DNA of 64,000 bases from the NCBI RefSeq assembly GCF_038502225.1, contig NC_091372.1, forward strand, positions 1,514,152 through 1,578,151, written 5' to 3'. The position numbers and the translations under genes are program-made. Shown piece after piece: positions 1 to 10,304 of the stretch. The notes under the pieces were generated by a model. The model worked only from the letters and a program-made list of their open reading frames with translations, did no database searches and was not told the DNA's origin. This DNA comes from Cherax quadricarinatus. Taxonomy: Eukaryota; Arthropoda; Malacostraca; Decapoda; Parastacidae. Positions within the stretch are counted from its first letter, which is position 1. Every line of letters begins with the position of its first letter.

Positions 1-566
1 CGACTAGAGATGCCCATTCATATTTTTACTGCAATTAGGTCACTGGGCTCTTTAAGACATTTGCAGAGATTAGATGTAGACTATGGTTTAGTAACTTTTA
101 AACCTTTAACTGTCTGTCACATTGAACTGCGTCATTGAGGCCAGGGTCCCTGACGTAGTTCTACGTCATGAGCTCAGCTCGCTCAGATAAGCAGCGAGCA
201 CTAAATTTTGGGGTCTGTGGTGAGTGCACAGTAAAAAGAAAGAAGAACCTGCCTCATGCAGTGCATGATCGGAAAACAAGCGACTGAGGTTTTTATGGCT
301 TTATTGGTGGTTTTTTGATATCTTTTTTTGTAGAAAGACATACTACTGAAATACAGATGATTTTGATTGGTTTCACTACTGGAATTAGCTTGAAATTCAG
401 CTCAAAGTAGCAGAAATATTTGATTTATGCCAACATTCCTGAGGATGGGTGAGGCCCCTCTCCCCTTCTGTTTTATGGGTTTTTAATAGATCTGATTAAA
501 TTATTGGGATGCTGTAAACCATGATCAGTCATTCCTGGTTATATTACCTGGAGAGAGTTCTGGGGG

Positions 567-1514
567 TCAACGCCCCCGCGGCCCGGTCTGTGACCAGGCC
601 TCCTGGTGGATCAGAGCCTGATCAACCAGGCTGTTACTGCTGGCTGCACGCAAACCAACGTACGAGCCACAGCCCGGCTGATCAGGAACCGACTTTAGGT
701 GCTTGTCCAGTGCCAGCTTTAAGACTGCCAGGGGTCTGTTGGTAATCCCCCTTATGTATGCTGGGAGGCAGTTGAACAGTCTCGGGCCCCTGACACTTAT
801 TGTATGGTCTCTTAACGTGCTAGTGACACCCCTGCTTTTCATTGGGGGGATGTTGCATCGTCTGCCAAGTCTTTTGCTTTCGTAGTGAGTGATTTTCGTG
901 TGCAAGTTCGGTACTAGTCCCTCTAGGATTTTCCAGGTGTATATAATCATGTATCTCTCCTGCCTGCGTTCCAGGGAATACAGGTTCAGGAACCTCAAGC
1001 GCTCCCAGTAATTGAGGTGTTTTATCTCCGTTATGTGCGCCGTGAAGGTTCTCTGTACATTTTCTAGGTCAGCAATTTCACCTGCCTTGAAAGGTGCTGT
1101 TAGTGTGCAGCAATATTCCAGCCTAGATAGAACAAGTGACCTGAAGAGTGTCATCATGGGCTTGGCATCCCTCGTTTTGAAGGTTCTCATTATCCATCCT
1201 GTCATATTTCTAGCAGATGCGATCGATACAATGTTATGGTCCTTGAAGGTGAGATCCTCCGACATGATCACTCCCAGGTCTTTGACGTTGGTGTTTCGCT
1301 CTATTTTGTGGCCAGAATTTGTTTTGTACTCTGATGAAGATTTAATTTCCTCGTGTTTACCATATCTGAGTAATTGAAATTTCTCATCGTTGAACTTCAT
1401 ATTGTTTTCTGCAGCCCACTGAAAGATTTGGTTGATGTCCGCCTGGAGCCTTGCAGTGTCTGCAATTGAAGACACTGTCATGCAGATTCGGGTGTCATCT
1501 GCAAAGGAAAACAC
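567..1514 (-). pseudogene. LINE-1 reverse transcriptase, C-terminal part
   Basis: This frame opens just before the FADDT box, the arthropod LINE form of the catalytic F/YxDD motif, which is near 1500. It runs through the thumb-like region to a stop at 567. The block with the sequence GVPQG or equivalent should precede it. It is present upstream but in a different frame (about 1535-1640, visible as SSVPQGTVL), so at least two frameshifts separate the halves of the catalytic domain. The last 45 or so residues are rich in Gly, Ser and Ala. They coincide with a sharply bounded 3'-terminal block of the element that also includes the noncoding end. Confidence 0.85.
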
Positions 1515-1637
1515 GGTGCTGTGGCTGACATCCTTGTCTGTCAGATATGAGGATGAGGAACAAGATGGTAGCGAGTACTGTGCCTTGTGGAACAGAGCTT
1601 TTCACCGTGCCTGCCTCGGACTTTACTCTGTTGACTA

Positions 1638-2231
1638 CTACTGTGTTCTGTTAGTGAGGAAATTATAGATCCATCGACCGACTTTTCCTGTTATTCCTTT
1701 AGCACGCATTTTGTGCGCTATTACGCCATGGTCACACTTGTCGAAGGCTTTTGCAAAGTCTGTATATATTACATCTGCATTCTTTTTGTCTTCTAGTGCA
1801 TCTAGGACCTTGTCGTAGTGATCCAATAGTTGAGACAGACAGGAGCGATCTGTTCTAAACCCATGTTGCCCTGGGTTGTGTAACTGATGGGTTTCTAGAT
1901 GGGTGGTGATCTTGCTTCTTAGGACTCTTTCAAAGATTTTTATGATATGGGATGTTAGTGCTATCGGTCTGTAGTTCTTTGCTGTTGCTTTCCTGCCCCC
2001 TTTGTGGAGTGGGGCTATGTCTGTTGTTTTTAGTAACTGTGGGACGACCCCTATGTCCATGCTCCCTATCCATACGATGGTATGGGCTCGTGATAGGGGC
2101 TTCTTGCAGTTCTTGATGAACACGGAGTTCCATGAGTCTGGCCCTGGGGCAGAGTGCATGGGCATGTCATTTATCGCCTGTTCGAAGTCATTTGGCATCA
2201 GGATAACATCAGATAGGCTTGTGTTAACCAA
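1638..2231 (-). pseudogene. LINE-1 reverse transcriptase, N-terminal part
   Basis: The frame carries the fingers and palm motifs of a non-LTR reverse transcriptase in order: APGPDSW, then PLHKGG and NYRPIALTS, then the GQHGFR block, then YTDFAKAFD with the first catalytic aspartate. It ends at FLTNRTQ, where the frame is lost; the next conserved block (SSVPQG) continues one frame over. In an intact element it would prime cDNA synthesis at the nicked genomic target. Here the catalytic centre is split, so no active enzyme is expected. Confidence 0.88.
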
Positions 2232-2883
2232 ATTCTGTGGCTCTCATAAAAAATTCATTTTGATCTTCGACTCTCAGTCTGGTTAGTGGCTTGCTAAAAA
2301 CTGAGTCATATTGGGACTTGAGTAGCTCACTCATTTCCTTGCTGTCATCTGTGTAGGACCCATCTTGTTTAAGTAAGGGCCCAATACTGGACGTTGTTCT
2401 CGACTTTGATTTGGCATAGGAGAAGAAATACTTTGGGTTTCTTTCGATTTCATTTATGGCTTTTAGTTCTTTCCGCGATTCCTGACTCCTATAAGATTGC
2501 TTTAGCTTAAGTTCGATGTTTGCTATTTCTCTGACCAATGTCTCCCTACGCATTTCAGATAGATTGACCTCTTTTAGCCGCTCTGTTATTCTTTTCCGTC
2601 GCCTGTAAAGAGAGCGCCTGTCTCTTTCTATTTTACTTCTACTCCTCCTTTTTCTTAGAGGAATAAGTCTTGTGCATACATCGAGTGCCACCAAGTTAAT
2701 CTGTTCTAGGCATAAGTTTGGGTCTGTGTTGCTTAGTATATCTTCCCAGCTTATATTGGCTAGGACTTGGTTTGCTTGGTCCCACATTGTTTTTGTTATT
2801 GAAGTTGAATTTGGTGAATGCTCCCTCATGACTAATCTCATTTTGTCAGTCTGGGGCTCTGCGCATACATGTCTGAACCTCAA
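2224..2883 (-). pseudogene. LINE-1 EN-RT linker region
   Basis: This basic segment is rich in Arg, Lys and Glu, with a run of alternating charges in the middle, as in the connector between endonuclease and reverse transcriptase in many LINEs. It starts inside the end of the endonuclease frame (overlap about 2846-2883) and ends a few bases past the start of the RT frame. This places frameshifts near 2870 and 2225. I see no catalytic motif. It is part of the same broken ORF2-like protein, not a separate gene. Confidence 0.75.
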
Positions 2884-3664
2884 TTATGTTGTGATCTGAG
2901 TATATTGTTTTTGATATGGTGACATTTCTTATCAGATCATCATTGTTAGTGAAGATGAGGTCTAGTGTATTCTCCATTCTAGTAGGCTCTATTATTTGCT
3001 GGTTTAAATTGAATTTTGTGCAGAGATTTAAAAGCTCATGTGAGTGTGAGTTTTCATCAGAGCTGCCTCCTGGTGTTATTACTGCAACAATATTATTTGC
3101 TATATTCCTCCATTTTAGGTGCCTTAAGTTGAAATCCCCCAGGAGCAAGATGTTGGGTGCAGGAGCTGGAAGATTTTCCAGACAGTGGTCAATTTTTAAC
3201 AGCTGTTCCTGGAATTGCTGGGATGTTGCATCCGGAGGCTTGTAGACTACCACAATGACTAGGTTTTGGTTCTCGACCTTTACTGCTAAAACTTCCACTA
3301 CATCATTTGAGGCATTGAGCAGTTCTGTGCAAACAAGTGACTCTGCAATGTACAGGCCAACCCCCCCCTTTTGCCTGTTCACTCTGTCACATCTGTATAG
3401 GTTGTAACCTGGGATCCATATTTCGTTGTCTAAGTGATCCTTTATGTGGGTCTCAGTGAAAGCCGCGAACATTGCCTTTGCCTCTGCAAGCAGTCCACGG
3501 ATGAAAGGTATTTTGTTGTTTGTTGCTGGCTTTAGACCCTGTATATTTACAAAGAAGAATGTCATCGGACTGGTGGTATTGTTGGTACTGGGGGGGGATT
3601 TTTTTTCCGGCATTAGTATCTGTATCTGTTGGTTTGGAGTGGAAGCCATCGACTGTGGTTCCAC
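2846..3664 (-). pseudogene. LINE-1 APE-type endonuclease domain
   Basis: The translated frame has the exonuclease-endonuclease-phosphatase signature of apurinic-type LINE endonucleases: VNIQGL with the metal-binding Asn near the start, ETH with the catalytic Glu, the RxDR...GGVGLY block, LLLGDFN with the Asp and Asn pair, and SDHNII with the final Asp-His. The spacing is normal and the domain looks complete. In a live element it would nick the target DNA for target-primed reverse transcription. The frame breaks right after the SDHN motif. Confidence 0.9.
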
Positions 3665-3719
3665 TCCAGGAATGACTGGATTTGGTGTACAATTTCTGCC
3701 ATTTCCTGCCAGTTTTTTT

Positions 3720-4278
3720 CCTTCCTGGCACTAAAAAACCTCTCCCTCTTGAGTGGCTGTGGCTACCCAGGTTTTCCCATGGCCTGGATGTTTTGTATCT
3801 TTTTGTCCCCTTTAGATGGTGTGCCTGGCAATTTAAGTTATAGCACAGTCTTTCCTGTACTGAAAAGGTACACATTTCAGGGTGAAAAAGCTTACAGGAA
3901 GGGAGTTTGCATTTTCCTGTTGTCGTATGGGCACGGCATTTTCTAGGGTGGTCATAATTGCACGTCCCATCTGTTTTTCCAGATTTCCCATGTCTGCAGA
4001 TACCAAGTGCATAGTATGTGCACAGGCTTGGTTTCCGTTTGCCTTGGGTTTCTGTGACTGTATTCCCTCTTAGTGCATGTTTACCTGTCTTCCCTAGCAC
4101 CAACAATGGAGCTCCCACCAGTTGTTTTTGGTAATATATCTTCACTATTGCTAGTGGAGTCCTCTTGTTTGCTATTTCCTGTTGTATTTCTTGTTTGCAA
4201 TATTGGTTTTATCTTATCTTTGACTACACTTGTTTCCCCACTATGGCTCCTGTCCCCTATGAGGTCATTTATATGCAT
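3720..4278 (-). pseudogene. LINE-1 N-terminal region with three CCCH zinc fingers
   Basis: In the frame beginning at 4145 three finger-like motifs occur in a row: Cys42-Cys50-Cys62-His66 (C-x7-C-x11-C-x3-H), Cys70-Cys79-Cys84-His88 and Cys92-Cys101-Cys106-His110 (both C-x8-C-x4-C-x3-H). CCCH fingers usually bind single-stranded RNA, so an RNA-packaging or gag-like role is a fair inference. The part before it (4081-4278) is in another frame, and the part after 3720 shifts into the endonuclease frame. The arrangement suggests a single ancestral protein rather than two ORFs. That point is inference. Confidence 0.8.
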
Positions 4279-4316
4279 TCCTTCCTGCGTATAATTCCCG
4301 ACTACCTGGACAAAAT

Positions 4317-4434
4317 CTCCAGCTTCACCATTACTGTCTCCCAGGACAGCACCTCCAGCTTCACCATTACTGTCTCCCAGGACAGCATCTCCAACTTCAC
4401 CATTACTGTCTCCCAGGACAGCATCTCCAGCTTA
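4317..4434 (-). repeat. 36-bp tandem repeat, about 3.2 copies, in the LINE-1 5' region
   Basis: The unit includes cttcaccattactgtctccc and repeats with only a few changes. The period is 36 bp, which is 12 codons. On the minus strand it stays open and encodes a repeated VLGDSNGE-type block in frame with the piece at 4081-4278. It therefore looks like a length-variable N-terminal coding repeat of LINE-1. Confidence 0.85.
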
Positions 4435-4518
4435 TCTGAGAAAGAGTTAGTCTTCTATTTTTGTGTGATTAAGAACTCAAAACAGAAGGCAAGTGTAATA
4501 TAGGAGAGGCCTGGACTA

Positions 4519-4732
4519 CAGGTGCGTCTTGACTTATAATGGGGTTACGTTCTGATGAACTCATCGCGAGTCAAAAATATCGTAAGTCGATTATGAATAT
4601 GATTGCACCTTGATCCATAGGTTGGACGAGTGTAGTTTTGTTTAGCGGCAAAAACACAGCCTTTACATCAGGATGCAGGTCACCAAGATGCTGTGGATGT
4701 CCTGGAGCATTATCTAAAATCAGGAGAATCTT
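4519..4732 (-). mobile_element. Tigger-E: internally deleted Tigger fragment with catalytic-core remnant
   Basis: The left end begins with cag after a TA at 4517-4518. The terminal region (ggtgcgtcttgacttataat and following) is typical of Tigger-type ends. On the minus strand 4732-4600 translates without a stop to a DDE core piece: LILDNAPGHP with the second catalytic Asp, then VQPMDQGAI with the third. It then runs straight into terminal sequence. Most of the transposase gene and the other end are gone. It abuts LINE-2 directly at about 4735. Confidence 0.8.
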
Positions 4733-4975
4733 GTCTACCGAGGTGGCTCGGTAGATGTGAGGTTGCTATCCCAGATTACTGGTTTACTGGCATGAAGGGT
4801 AGGGTATGGCACAGGTTTCATGCTGCATCTGCACTACTTGCGGTGCTGGGGTTGTCTTGGGCGAGGGAGAGGGATTTACAGCCCTTTCATTCCTCCTAGG
4901 AGGTATCCCTCCCTGTCCTCCCCCCCTCCCCCTTTTTTATCTCTAAAAAAACAAAAAGAAAGAAATGACATAACC

Positions 4976-6268
4976 ATGGAGTCCCAAGTCCATGAAACAA
5001 CTTTCCCCCCGGGTCCCTTTCTGCTACCACACCTCGTTCCGACCCTACCTCGTTATTTGACCACTCTTTGTACCCCTGTGCCTCCTGCTGGTGCCATTTT
5101 GTCACCTGCTCCGGGTACTGGGGTTCCGCCTGACTCCTTTGATAACTCTGACCTCCGCACTTCTTTGACCATGCGTCCGGCTTCTCCCTCTATGCTGCTG
5201 CGATTTTTTTGGATCGCCCGCCCATCACAAGTCAGACAACTCTGGTCCCACACCTAAACGCCCAAGACCATTACCTGATGATACCCCTTCGCTTCCTTCT
5301 TGTTCTGCCCAGAAAAGACCAGTACAACACTACCTCCCCTTACACCCCGTTTCAAAATGCACAGTAGACTAAGTTTTTTACTCTGCGACCGACTTCTGAC
5401 AATCTTTCCAATCGTAGTATTAGGAAGGCGCTCCTATGTCACGTTGGTCGAGATGTATCCTTTCATGCTCTCAAGCTGTGCATGCTTCGTCAAGGTACAG
5501 AATGCTATCCATGCTCATGATCTTTCTCTCCATACAACCATAGATGCTATTCCTGTAACTGTTGAAAAGCATCATTCTCTCAATTCTTGTAGTGGTACTG
5601 CCATTCTACTTCACCATTGTCCAACAGAATTTCCAAACATATGGTGATGACATTCTGTTCTCACCTCTTCCTCTTCTCACTTGCAAGTTTGTGTCTACAA
5701 GATCTCGTACAACTCCTCCTCCTCCTCTATCATCCCTCTACTTCTCCAAAGTCCAAAAAATCACTATTGTTAAAAATCTCATTTAACCCCTCCTCCCCTT
5801 ATTCTACCTGAATATTTTTCCTTTCCAGTCTCTGTACCTGATTCTTCACCTCTAACTGGCTCTGTTACGAGCGTGGAGGTTCATCCTTCTCGTACAATAC
5901 CTTCCTCCCCTGTCCCCTCCCAAGTTTCTTCCTCTTCTGTGCCCTCCCAGGTCGCTTCCTCTCCTGTCCCCTCCCAAGCTGCTTCTCCAGTCCCCTCTAC
6001 CCTTTTTTCCCCCCTCCCCTACTTTGGTACATTCCATCGTTGCCCCCGATCTTTACTCACCCCCCCCCCCTCCAATATCATCCCACATACAACGTCCTTG
6101 TCCTGTGAAAGACTTGAAGCTATCTCTGAATATATTGAGGGGACTAGACCATTGATGGACACCGATCTACCTCCTATTCCTCCTCTTCACTCTTCTCCGT
6201 CTGCACAGCTCCTTTCTATGCAGCGTCCCAATCCTTCGCTGCTTGTGCGTTTGATGTGGTACCTATAA
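4976..6268 (+). pseudogene. LINE-2 ORF1-like region, frameshifted
   Basis: An ATG at 4976 in good context (aaccatgg) opens a Pro- and Thr-rich frame that runs to about 5257. Coding-like sequence continues in other frames (5300-5650, 5562-5786) and ends with a Ser-Pro-Val rich repeat stretch (5873-6268) before a stop. The low-complexity Pro/Ser composition and the position upstream of RT and RNase H remnants suggest an ORF1 or gag-like protein. I see no intact zinc knuckle. Several frameshifts rule out a working gene. Confidence 0.55.
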
Positions 6269-6293
6269 ACACACAATAGTCTCTACTAATTAA

Positions 6294-6650
6294 TATGGCT
6301 TTCATAAGGGCCGTTCTCCCATTGACTCCTTACTACGCTTGGTACGTATGACTCGGGAAATAGTAATGACACAACTGAATTGTATGCCATTCTCATAGCA
6401 CTTATCCGTATTGCATCTATACCTGTGTCACCATTGGCCGTTTCAGACTCCCTTAGTGCTTTACAGGCTATAAGAAAATTTGATACACCTCATCCCCTGG
6501 TTCTTCATATCCATCTTTGGTTATGACTCATCTCTATCAAGCACAAAGTTATTGTGTTTTGTGGGGTCCCTGGTTGTGTTGATGTACAGGGCAATGAACA
6601 GGCAGACACTACTGTGCAGTCAGCAGTACCTGAGGTCCCAGTTTTGTAGA
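6294..6650 (+). pseudogene. LINE-2 RT scrap fused to RNase H remnant
   Basis: From 6294 one frame reads YGFHKGRSPIDSLLRL, which matches the fingers motif around the conserved GFR/K-GRS of LINE reverse transcriptases. From 6371 a second frame reads TELYAIL (RNase H Glu), SDSLSAL (Asp-containing block) and then, past an in-frame TGA near 6523, GNEQAD (final Asp). Everything normally between these, including the RT catalytic YADD-type box, is deleted. The fusion is a deletion junction, not a functional design. Confidence 0.75.
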
Positions 6651-8032
6651 GAGGTGTTCCGTTCAGACAATTTTGCTGTAATTGTCACCCACCTTCGCAC
6701 CCATTGGTAACAACGTTGGTCTGAAATGCTACATAACAAATTACCGTGTATTAAATCAAGTACCATGGTACCTTGACTTACGAGTATACAGTAATTTGTT
6801 GCATGACCGAGCTCGTAACTCAATTTGATCATACAGTAGGGCCCCACTTGTACGGCAGGTTAGGTTCCAGGCTACTGCCGTAAAGAGGAAATCGCTGTAA
6901 AGTGGAACACCCTTTTCTTTTTTTCCTTATAAATGCATACAAATACTAGATAACAAGTTTACACTAACATATATTAAGTTACCAATAGAACTAGGCATCA
7001 AAAAAACAATAAAGTACAATACACACACAGTGCACTCATTACTTACCTTAACCCTTCCAGGGTTTCGGACGTACTACTACGGCTTACGCACCAGGGTTTT
7101 TGACGTACTAGTACGCCTAAATTCTAGCGCCCTCAAACCTAGTGCGAGAAAGCTGGTAGGCCTACATATGAAAGAATGGGTCTATGTGGTCAGTGTGCAC
7201 AGTACAAAAAAAATCCTGCAGCACACAGTGCGTAATGAGAAAAGAAAAACTTCGACCGTGTTTTTGGATTAAAACAGTGACTTTGCACTGTATTTTCGTA
7301 TGGTATTTGTTGTTTTAGTCTAGTTTTCCTGGTCTCATTTTATAGAATGGAAGACTTGTTACAGAAATTGAGATGATTTTGACTGGTTTTATAATGAAAT
7401 GTACCTTGAAATTGAGCTCAAAGTAGCAGAAATGTTCGATTTTTACCAAAGTTCAAAAGTAAACAAATCATGCTGAGCATCCAATACACGTCAACTGGTG
7501 AGTCTAATATTCTTTCAAAAGTGTGCCGATATTATTCATACCATTTCTACACTAATGCAGTAGTCTGCATAACAGTAAATCTTCTATTTTTTATGAGAAA
7601 AATTCAAAGTGGAAAGCAGAAGAATGTAAGAGGGGTATGGGGACGTGACTAATGAAAAGAGGAAATGTTATTTTAGTGCCAAGAATGTCTTTGTTTATTC
7701 TGGACCCTATTTGGAAATTGGCATCTTTTGAAATTTGTGTGAAATTGGCAAAATTGCTAAATTCTGACTACTGTATTGGATAGTTGAAATTGGTAAATGG
7801 GTGGTTTCTTGTACTCATTCGATAGCAAAAATGGAGTTCTAGCAAAGTAGTTATGTTTTTTGTCGACTAGTACACTGGAATTGGCCGAAAATAGGGCTCA
7901 AAGTAGGCAAAATCGCCGCTGCGTAAACATCGTCGAGACCGCTAACTTCGCGAGAGCATGATTCCGTAAGTTTTCCATCAAATTTCATACTTTTGGTATC
8001 ATTATGATTGGGAAAAGATTCTATATTTTCAT

Positions 8033-8190
8033 AAGTGTGTGTGTGTGTGTGTGTGAGAGAGAAAGATATATATATAGAGAGAGATATATATAGATATATA
8101 TATATAGAGATAGATATATATAGAGATAGAGAGAGATATATATATATAGAGATATATATATATAGAGATATATATATATATATATATATA
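8033..8190. repeat. Microsatellite (TG)n-(GA)n-(TATAGA)n
   Basis: Simple repeat at the left side of the Tigger-A insertion, moving from tg to ga to tata/gaga blocks. The matching right half is at 10526-11150, so Tigger-A landed at a TA inside a pre-existing microsatellite. Confidence 0.95.
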
Positions 8191-8460
8191 CAGTGGACCC
8201 CCGCATAACGATGGCATCACATAGCGATTATTTCGCATACCGCTTACTTTAATCGCAAAATTTTTGCTGCGCATACCGATTAAAAACCCGCTCACCGATT
8301 TTCGTCCGAGACGCGTCCAATGTGCGCCCTCAGCCAGCCTCACATGTGCCGCCCGTGCCATTGTTTACCAGCCAGCCTCCGCGCTAACATCCAAGCATAC
8401 ACTCGGAATATTTCGTATTATTACAGTGTTTTCGGTGCTGTTTCTGGAAAATAAGTGACC

Positions 8461-10251
8461 ATGGGCCCCAAGAAAGCTTCTAGTGCCAACCGTACACCAA
8501 TAAGGGTAAGAATACCCATTGAAATGAAGAAAGAGATCATTGATAAGTATGAAAGTGGAGTGCGTATCGCCGACCTAGTCAAGTTGTACAAGAAACCCCA
8601 ATCAACCATCGCTACTATTGTGGGCACCAAAAAGACAATCAAGGAAGCTGTTCTTGCCAAAGGTTTAACTGTGTTTTCGAAACAAAGATCGCAAGTGATG
8701 GAAGATGTTGAGAGACTCTTATTGGTGTGGATAAATGAAAAACAGCTAGCAGGAGATAGCGTCTCTCAAGCGATAATATGTGAAAAGGCTAGGAAGTTGC
8801 ATGACGATTTAATTAAAAAAATGCCTGCAACTAGTGATGATGTGAGTGAATTTAAGGCCAGCAAAGGTTGGTTTGAGAGATTTAAGAAGCGTAGTGGCAT
8901 CCATAGTGTGATAAGGCATGGTGAGGCTGCCAGTTCGGACCACAAAGCGGCTGAAAAATATGTGCAGGAATTCAAGGAGTACATAGAAACTGAAGGACTG
9001 AAACCTGAACAAGTGTTTAATTGTGATGAAACAGGCCTGTTCTGGAAGAAAATGCCAAGCAGGACCTACATTACTCAGGAGGAAAAGGCACTCCCAGGAC
9101 ATAAGCCTATGAAAGACAGGCTTACTCTTCTCATGTGTGCCAATGCTACTGGTGATTGCAAAGTGAAGCCTTTATTAGTGTATCACTCTGAAACTCCCAG
9201 AGCGTTCAGGCAAAAGAATGTCCTCAAGGATAATTTGTGTGTGCTGTGGAGGGCAAACAGTAAGGCATGGGTCACTAGGGAATTTTTCTATAACTGGTTA
9301 CACCATGCATTTGCCCCCAATGTGAAAGATTACCTAACTGAAAAGAAATTAGAACTTAAGTGCCTCCTGGTGTTAGACAATGCCCCTGGTCATCCTACAG
9401 ACGTGGCAGAGCGACTTTATGGGGACATGAGCTTCATTAAGGTGAAGTTTTTGCCTCCTAATACCACTCCTCTCCTGCAGCCCATGGACCAGCAGGTTAT
9501 TTCCAACTTCAAGAAACTGTACACAAAAGCTCTGTTTGAAAGGTGCTTTGTAATGACCTCAGAAACTCAACTGACTCTAAGAGAGTTTTGGAGAGATCAC
9601 TTTAATATCCTCAATTGTGTAAACCTTATAGGTAAGGCTTGGGAGGAAGTGACTAAGAGGACCTTGAACTCTGCTTGGAAGAAACTGTGGCCAGAATGTA
9701 TAGACAAAAGGGATTTTGAAGGGTTTGAGGCTAACCCTGAGAATCCTGTGCCAGTTGAGGAATCCATTGTGGCATTGGGAAAGTCCTTGGGGTTGGAGGT
9801 TAGTGGGGAGGATGTGGAAGAGTTGGTGGAGGAGGACAATGAAGAACTAACCACTGATGAGCTGATAGATCAACTTCAAGAGCAAGAGGCCAGACCTGGG
9901 GAAACTGGTTCAGAGGAGGGGAGAGAGAAATTGAAGAAGTTGCCTACTACAAAGATAAAGGAAATCTGTGCAAAGTGGCTTGAAGTGCAAACCTTCATGG
10001 ATGAAAATCACCCTCACACAGCTATTGCAAGCCGTGTTGGCAACCTGTACACTGACAATGTTGTGAAACACTTTAGGGAAGTGATAAAGGAACGAGAGGT
10101 ACAGGCCACTATGGACAGATATCTTGTGCGAAAGAAGTCCAGTGACTCTGAAGCTGGCCCTAGTGGCATTAAAAGAAGAAGGGAAGTAACCCCAGAAAAG
10201 GACTTACTACCTCAAGTCCTAATGGAAGGGGATTCCCCTTCTAAACACTAA
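8461..10251 (+). CDS. Tigger (pogo superfamily) transposase, intact, 596 aa
   Basis: This transposase would cut and reinsert the surrounding element in the nucleus. An N-terminal HTH of Psq/CENP-B type (about residues 12-65) and a second CENP-B-type HTH (about 75-155, ending near KGWFERFKKRSG) bind the terminal repeats. The DDE core follows: Asp189 in CDETG, Asp306 in LVLDNAPGHP, Asp343 in QPMDQQ, with 36 residues between the last two. An acidic Glu/Asp-rich segment follows. Near the C-terminus Gln548 begins QATMDRYL, which fits a PCNA-binding PIP box, as described for pogo transposase. I start at ATG 8461 (gtgaccATGG, good context); the frame is open six bases further upstream but only from a GTG. 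Length is normal for the family. No stop or frameshift is seen. Confidence 0.93.
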   Translation: MGPKKASSANRTPIRVRIPIEMKKEIIDKYESGVRIADLVKLYKKPQSTIATIVGTKKTIKEAVLAKGLTVFSKQRSQVMEDVERLLLVWINEKQLAGDSVSQAIICEKARKLHDDLIKKMPATSDDVSEFKASKGWFERFKKRSGIHSVIRHGEAASSDHKAAEKYVQEFKEYIETEGLKPEQVFNCDETGLFWKKMPSRTYITQEEKALPGHKPMKDRLTLLMCANATGDCKVKPLLVYHSETPRAFRQKNVLKDNLCVLWRANSKAWVTREFFYNWLHHAFAPNVKDYLTEKKLELKCLLVLDNAPGHPTDVAERLYGDMSFIKVKFLPPNTTPLLQPMDQQVISNFKKLYTKALFERCFVMTSETQLTLREFWRDHFNILNCVNLIGKAWEEVTKRTLNSAWKKLWPECIDKRDFEGFEANPENPVPVEESIVALGKSLGLEVSGEDVEELVEEDNEELTTDELIDQLQEQEARPGETGSEEGREKLKKLPTTKIKEICAKWLEVQTFMDENHPHTAIASRVGNLYTDNVVKHFREVIKEREVQATMDRYLVRKKSSDSEAGPSGIKRRREVTPEKDLLPQVLMEGDSPSKH

Positions 10252-10298
10252 CACTCTCTCTCCCCTCCTCCCATCCCATCAATCATCACCAGATCTTC

Positions 10299-10304
10299 AA
10301 TAAA
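10299..10304 (+). terminator. AATAAA polyadenylation signal of the Tigger-A transposase
   Basis: AATAAA lies 48 bp after the stop codon. It is followed directly by gtaagtg and, about 35 bp on, by cctttttcag, which resemble splice sites. Whether a 3'UTR intron exists cannot be decided from sequence alone. Confidence 0.6.

Larger units (their letters stand above)
549..4445 (-). mobile_element. LINE-1: non-LTR retrotransposon, minus strand, inactivated
   Basis: Read on the minus strand, the order is a CCCH zinc-finger region (about 4145-3720), an APE-type endonuclease (3664-2846), a linker (2883-2224), then reverse transcriptase (2231-567). This is the usual gag-like, EN, RT order of a non-LTR element. 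The low-coordinate end is the 3' end and lies within a few bases of 549, where host sequence homologous to the TTAA-type element stops. The 5' end is placed near 4445, where that host sequence resumes. Frame changes near 4100, 3700, 2870, 2225, 1640 and 1535 make it a dead copy. I would place it loosely in the CR1/Jockey-like group, without certainty. No poly(A) tail is visible. Confidence 0.85.
110..4517 (+). mobile_element. TTAA-type dispersed element, copy 1, split by LINE-1
   Basis: The sequence 110-548 resumes at about 4446-4517 after the LINE insertion. It aligns by eye with copy 2 (from 7052) and copy 3 (19083-19886). Shared blocks include the stretch around gagtgcacagtaaaa, the stretch around tttgattggttt, the phrase gctcaaagtagcagaaat and, after the LINE, the phrase around cttctatttttgtg. 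The left edge follows a TTAA at 106-109. The right half is missing: the match stops where a Tigger remnant begins at 4519. No coding capacity is visible, so this looks like a non-autonomous element. Confidence 0.6.
4736..6760 (+). mobile_element. LINE-2, 5' and middle portion (continues at 15439)
   Basis: Plus-strand retrotransposon with an RNase H domain. In order I see a 5' leader, a degraded ORF1-like region from ATG 4976, a short reverse-transcriptase scrap at 6294-6345, and an RNase H remnant at 6371-6650. Most of the endonuclease and RT is deleted. The sequence breaks off at a TA (6761-6762) where Tigger-C is inserted, and the C-terminal tail resumes at 15439. The RNase H domain points to an I-like or related clade, which I cannot settle from fragments. 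Confidence 0.75.

Noticed and set aside
567..3664. Active LINE reverse transcriptase
   Set aside because: At least four frame changes separate the endonuclease, linker and RT blocks, one of them inside the catalytic domain.
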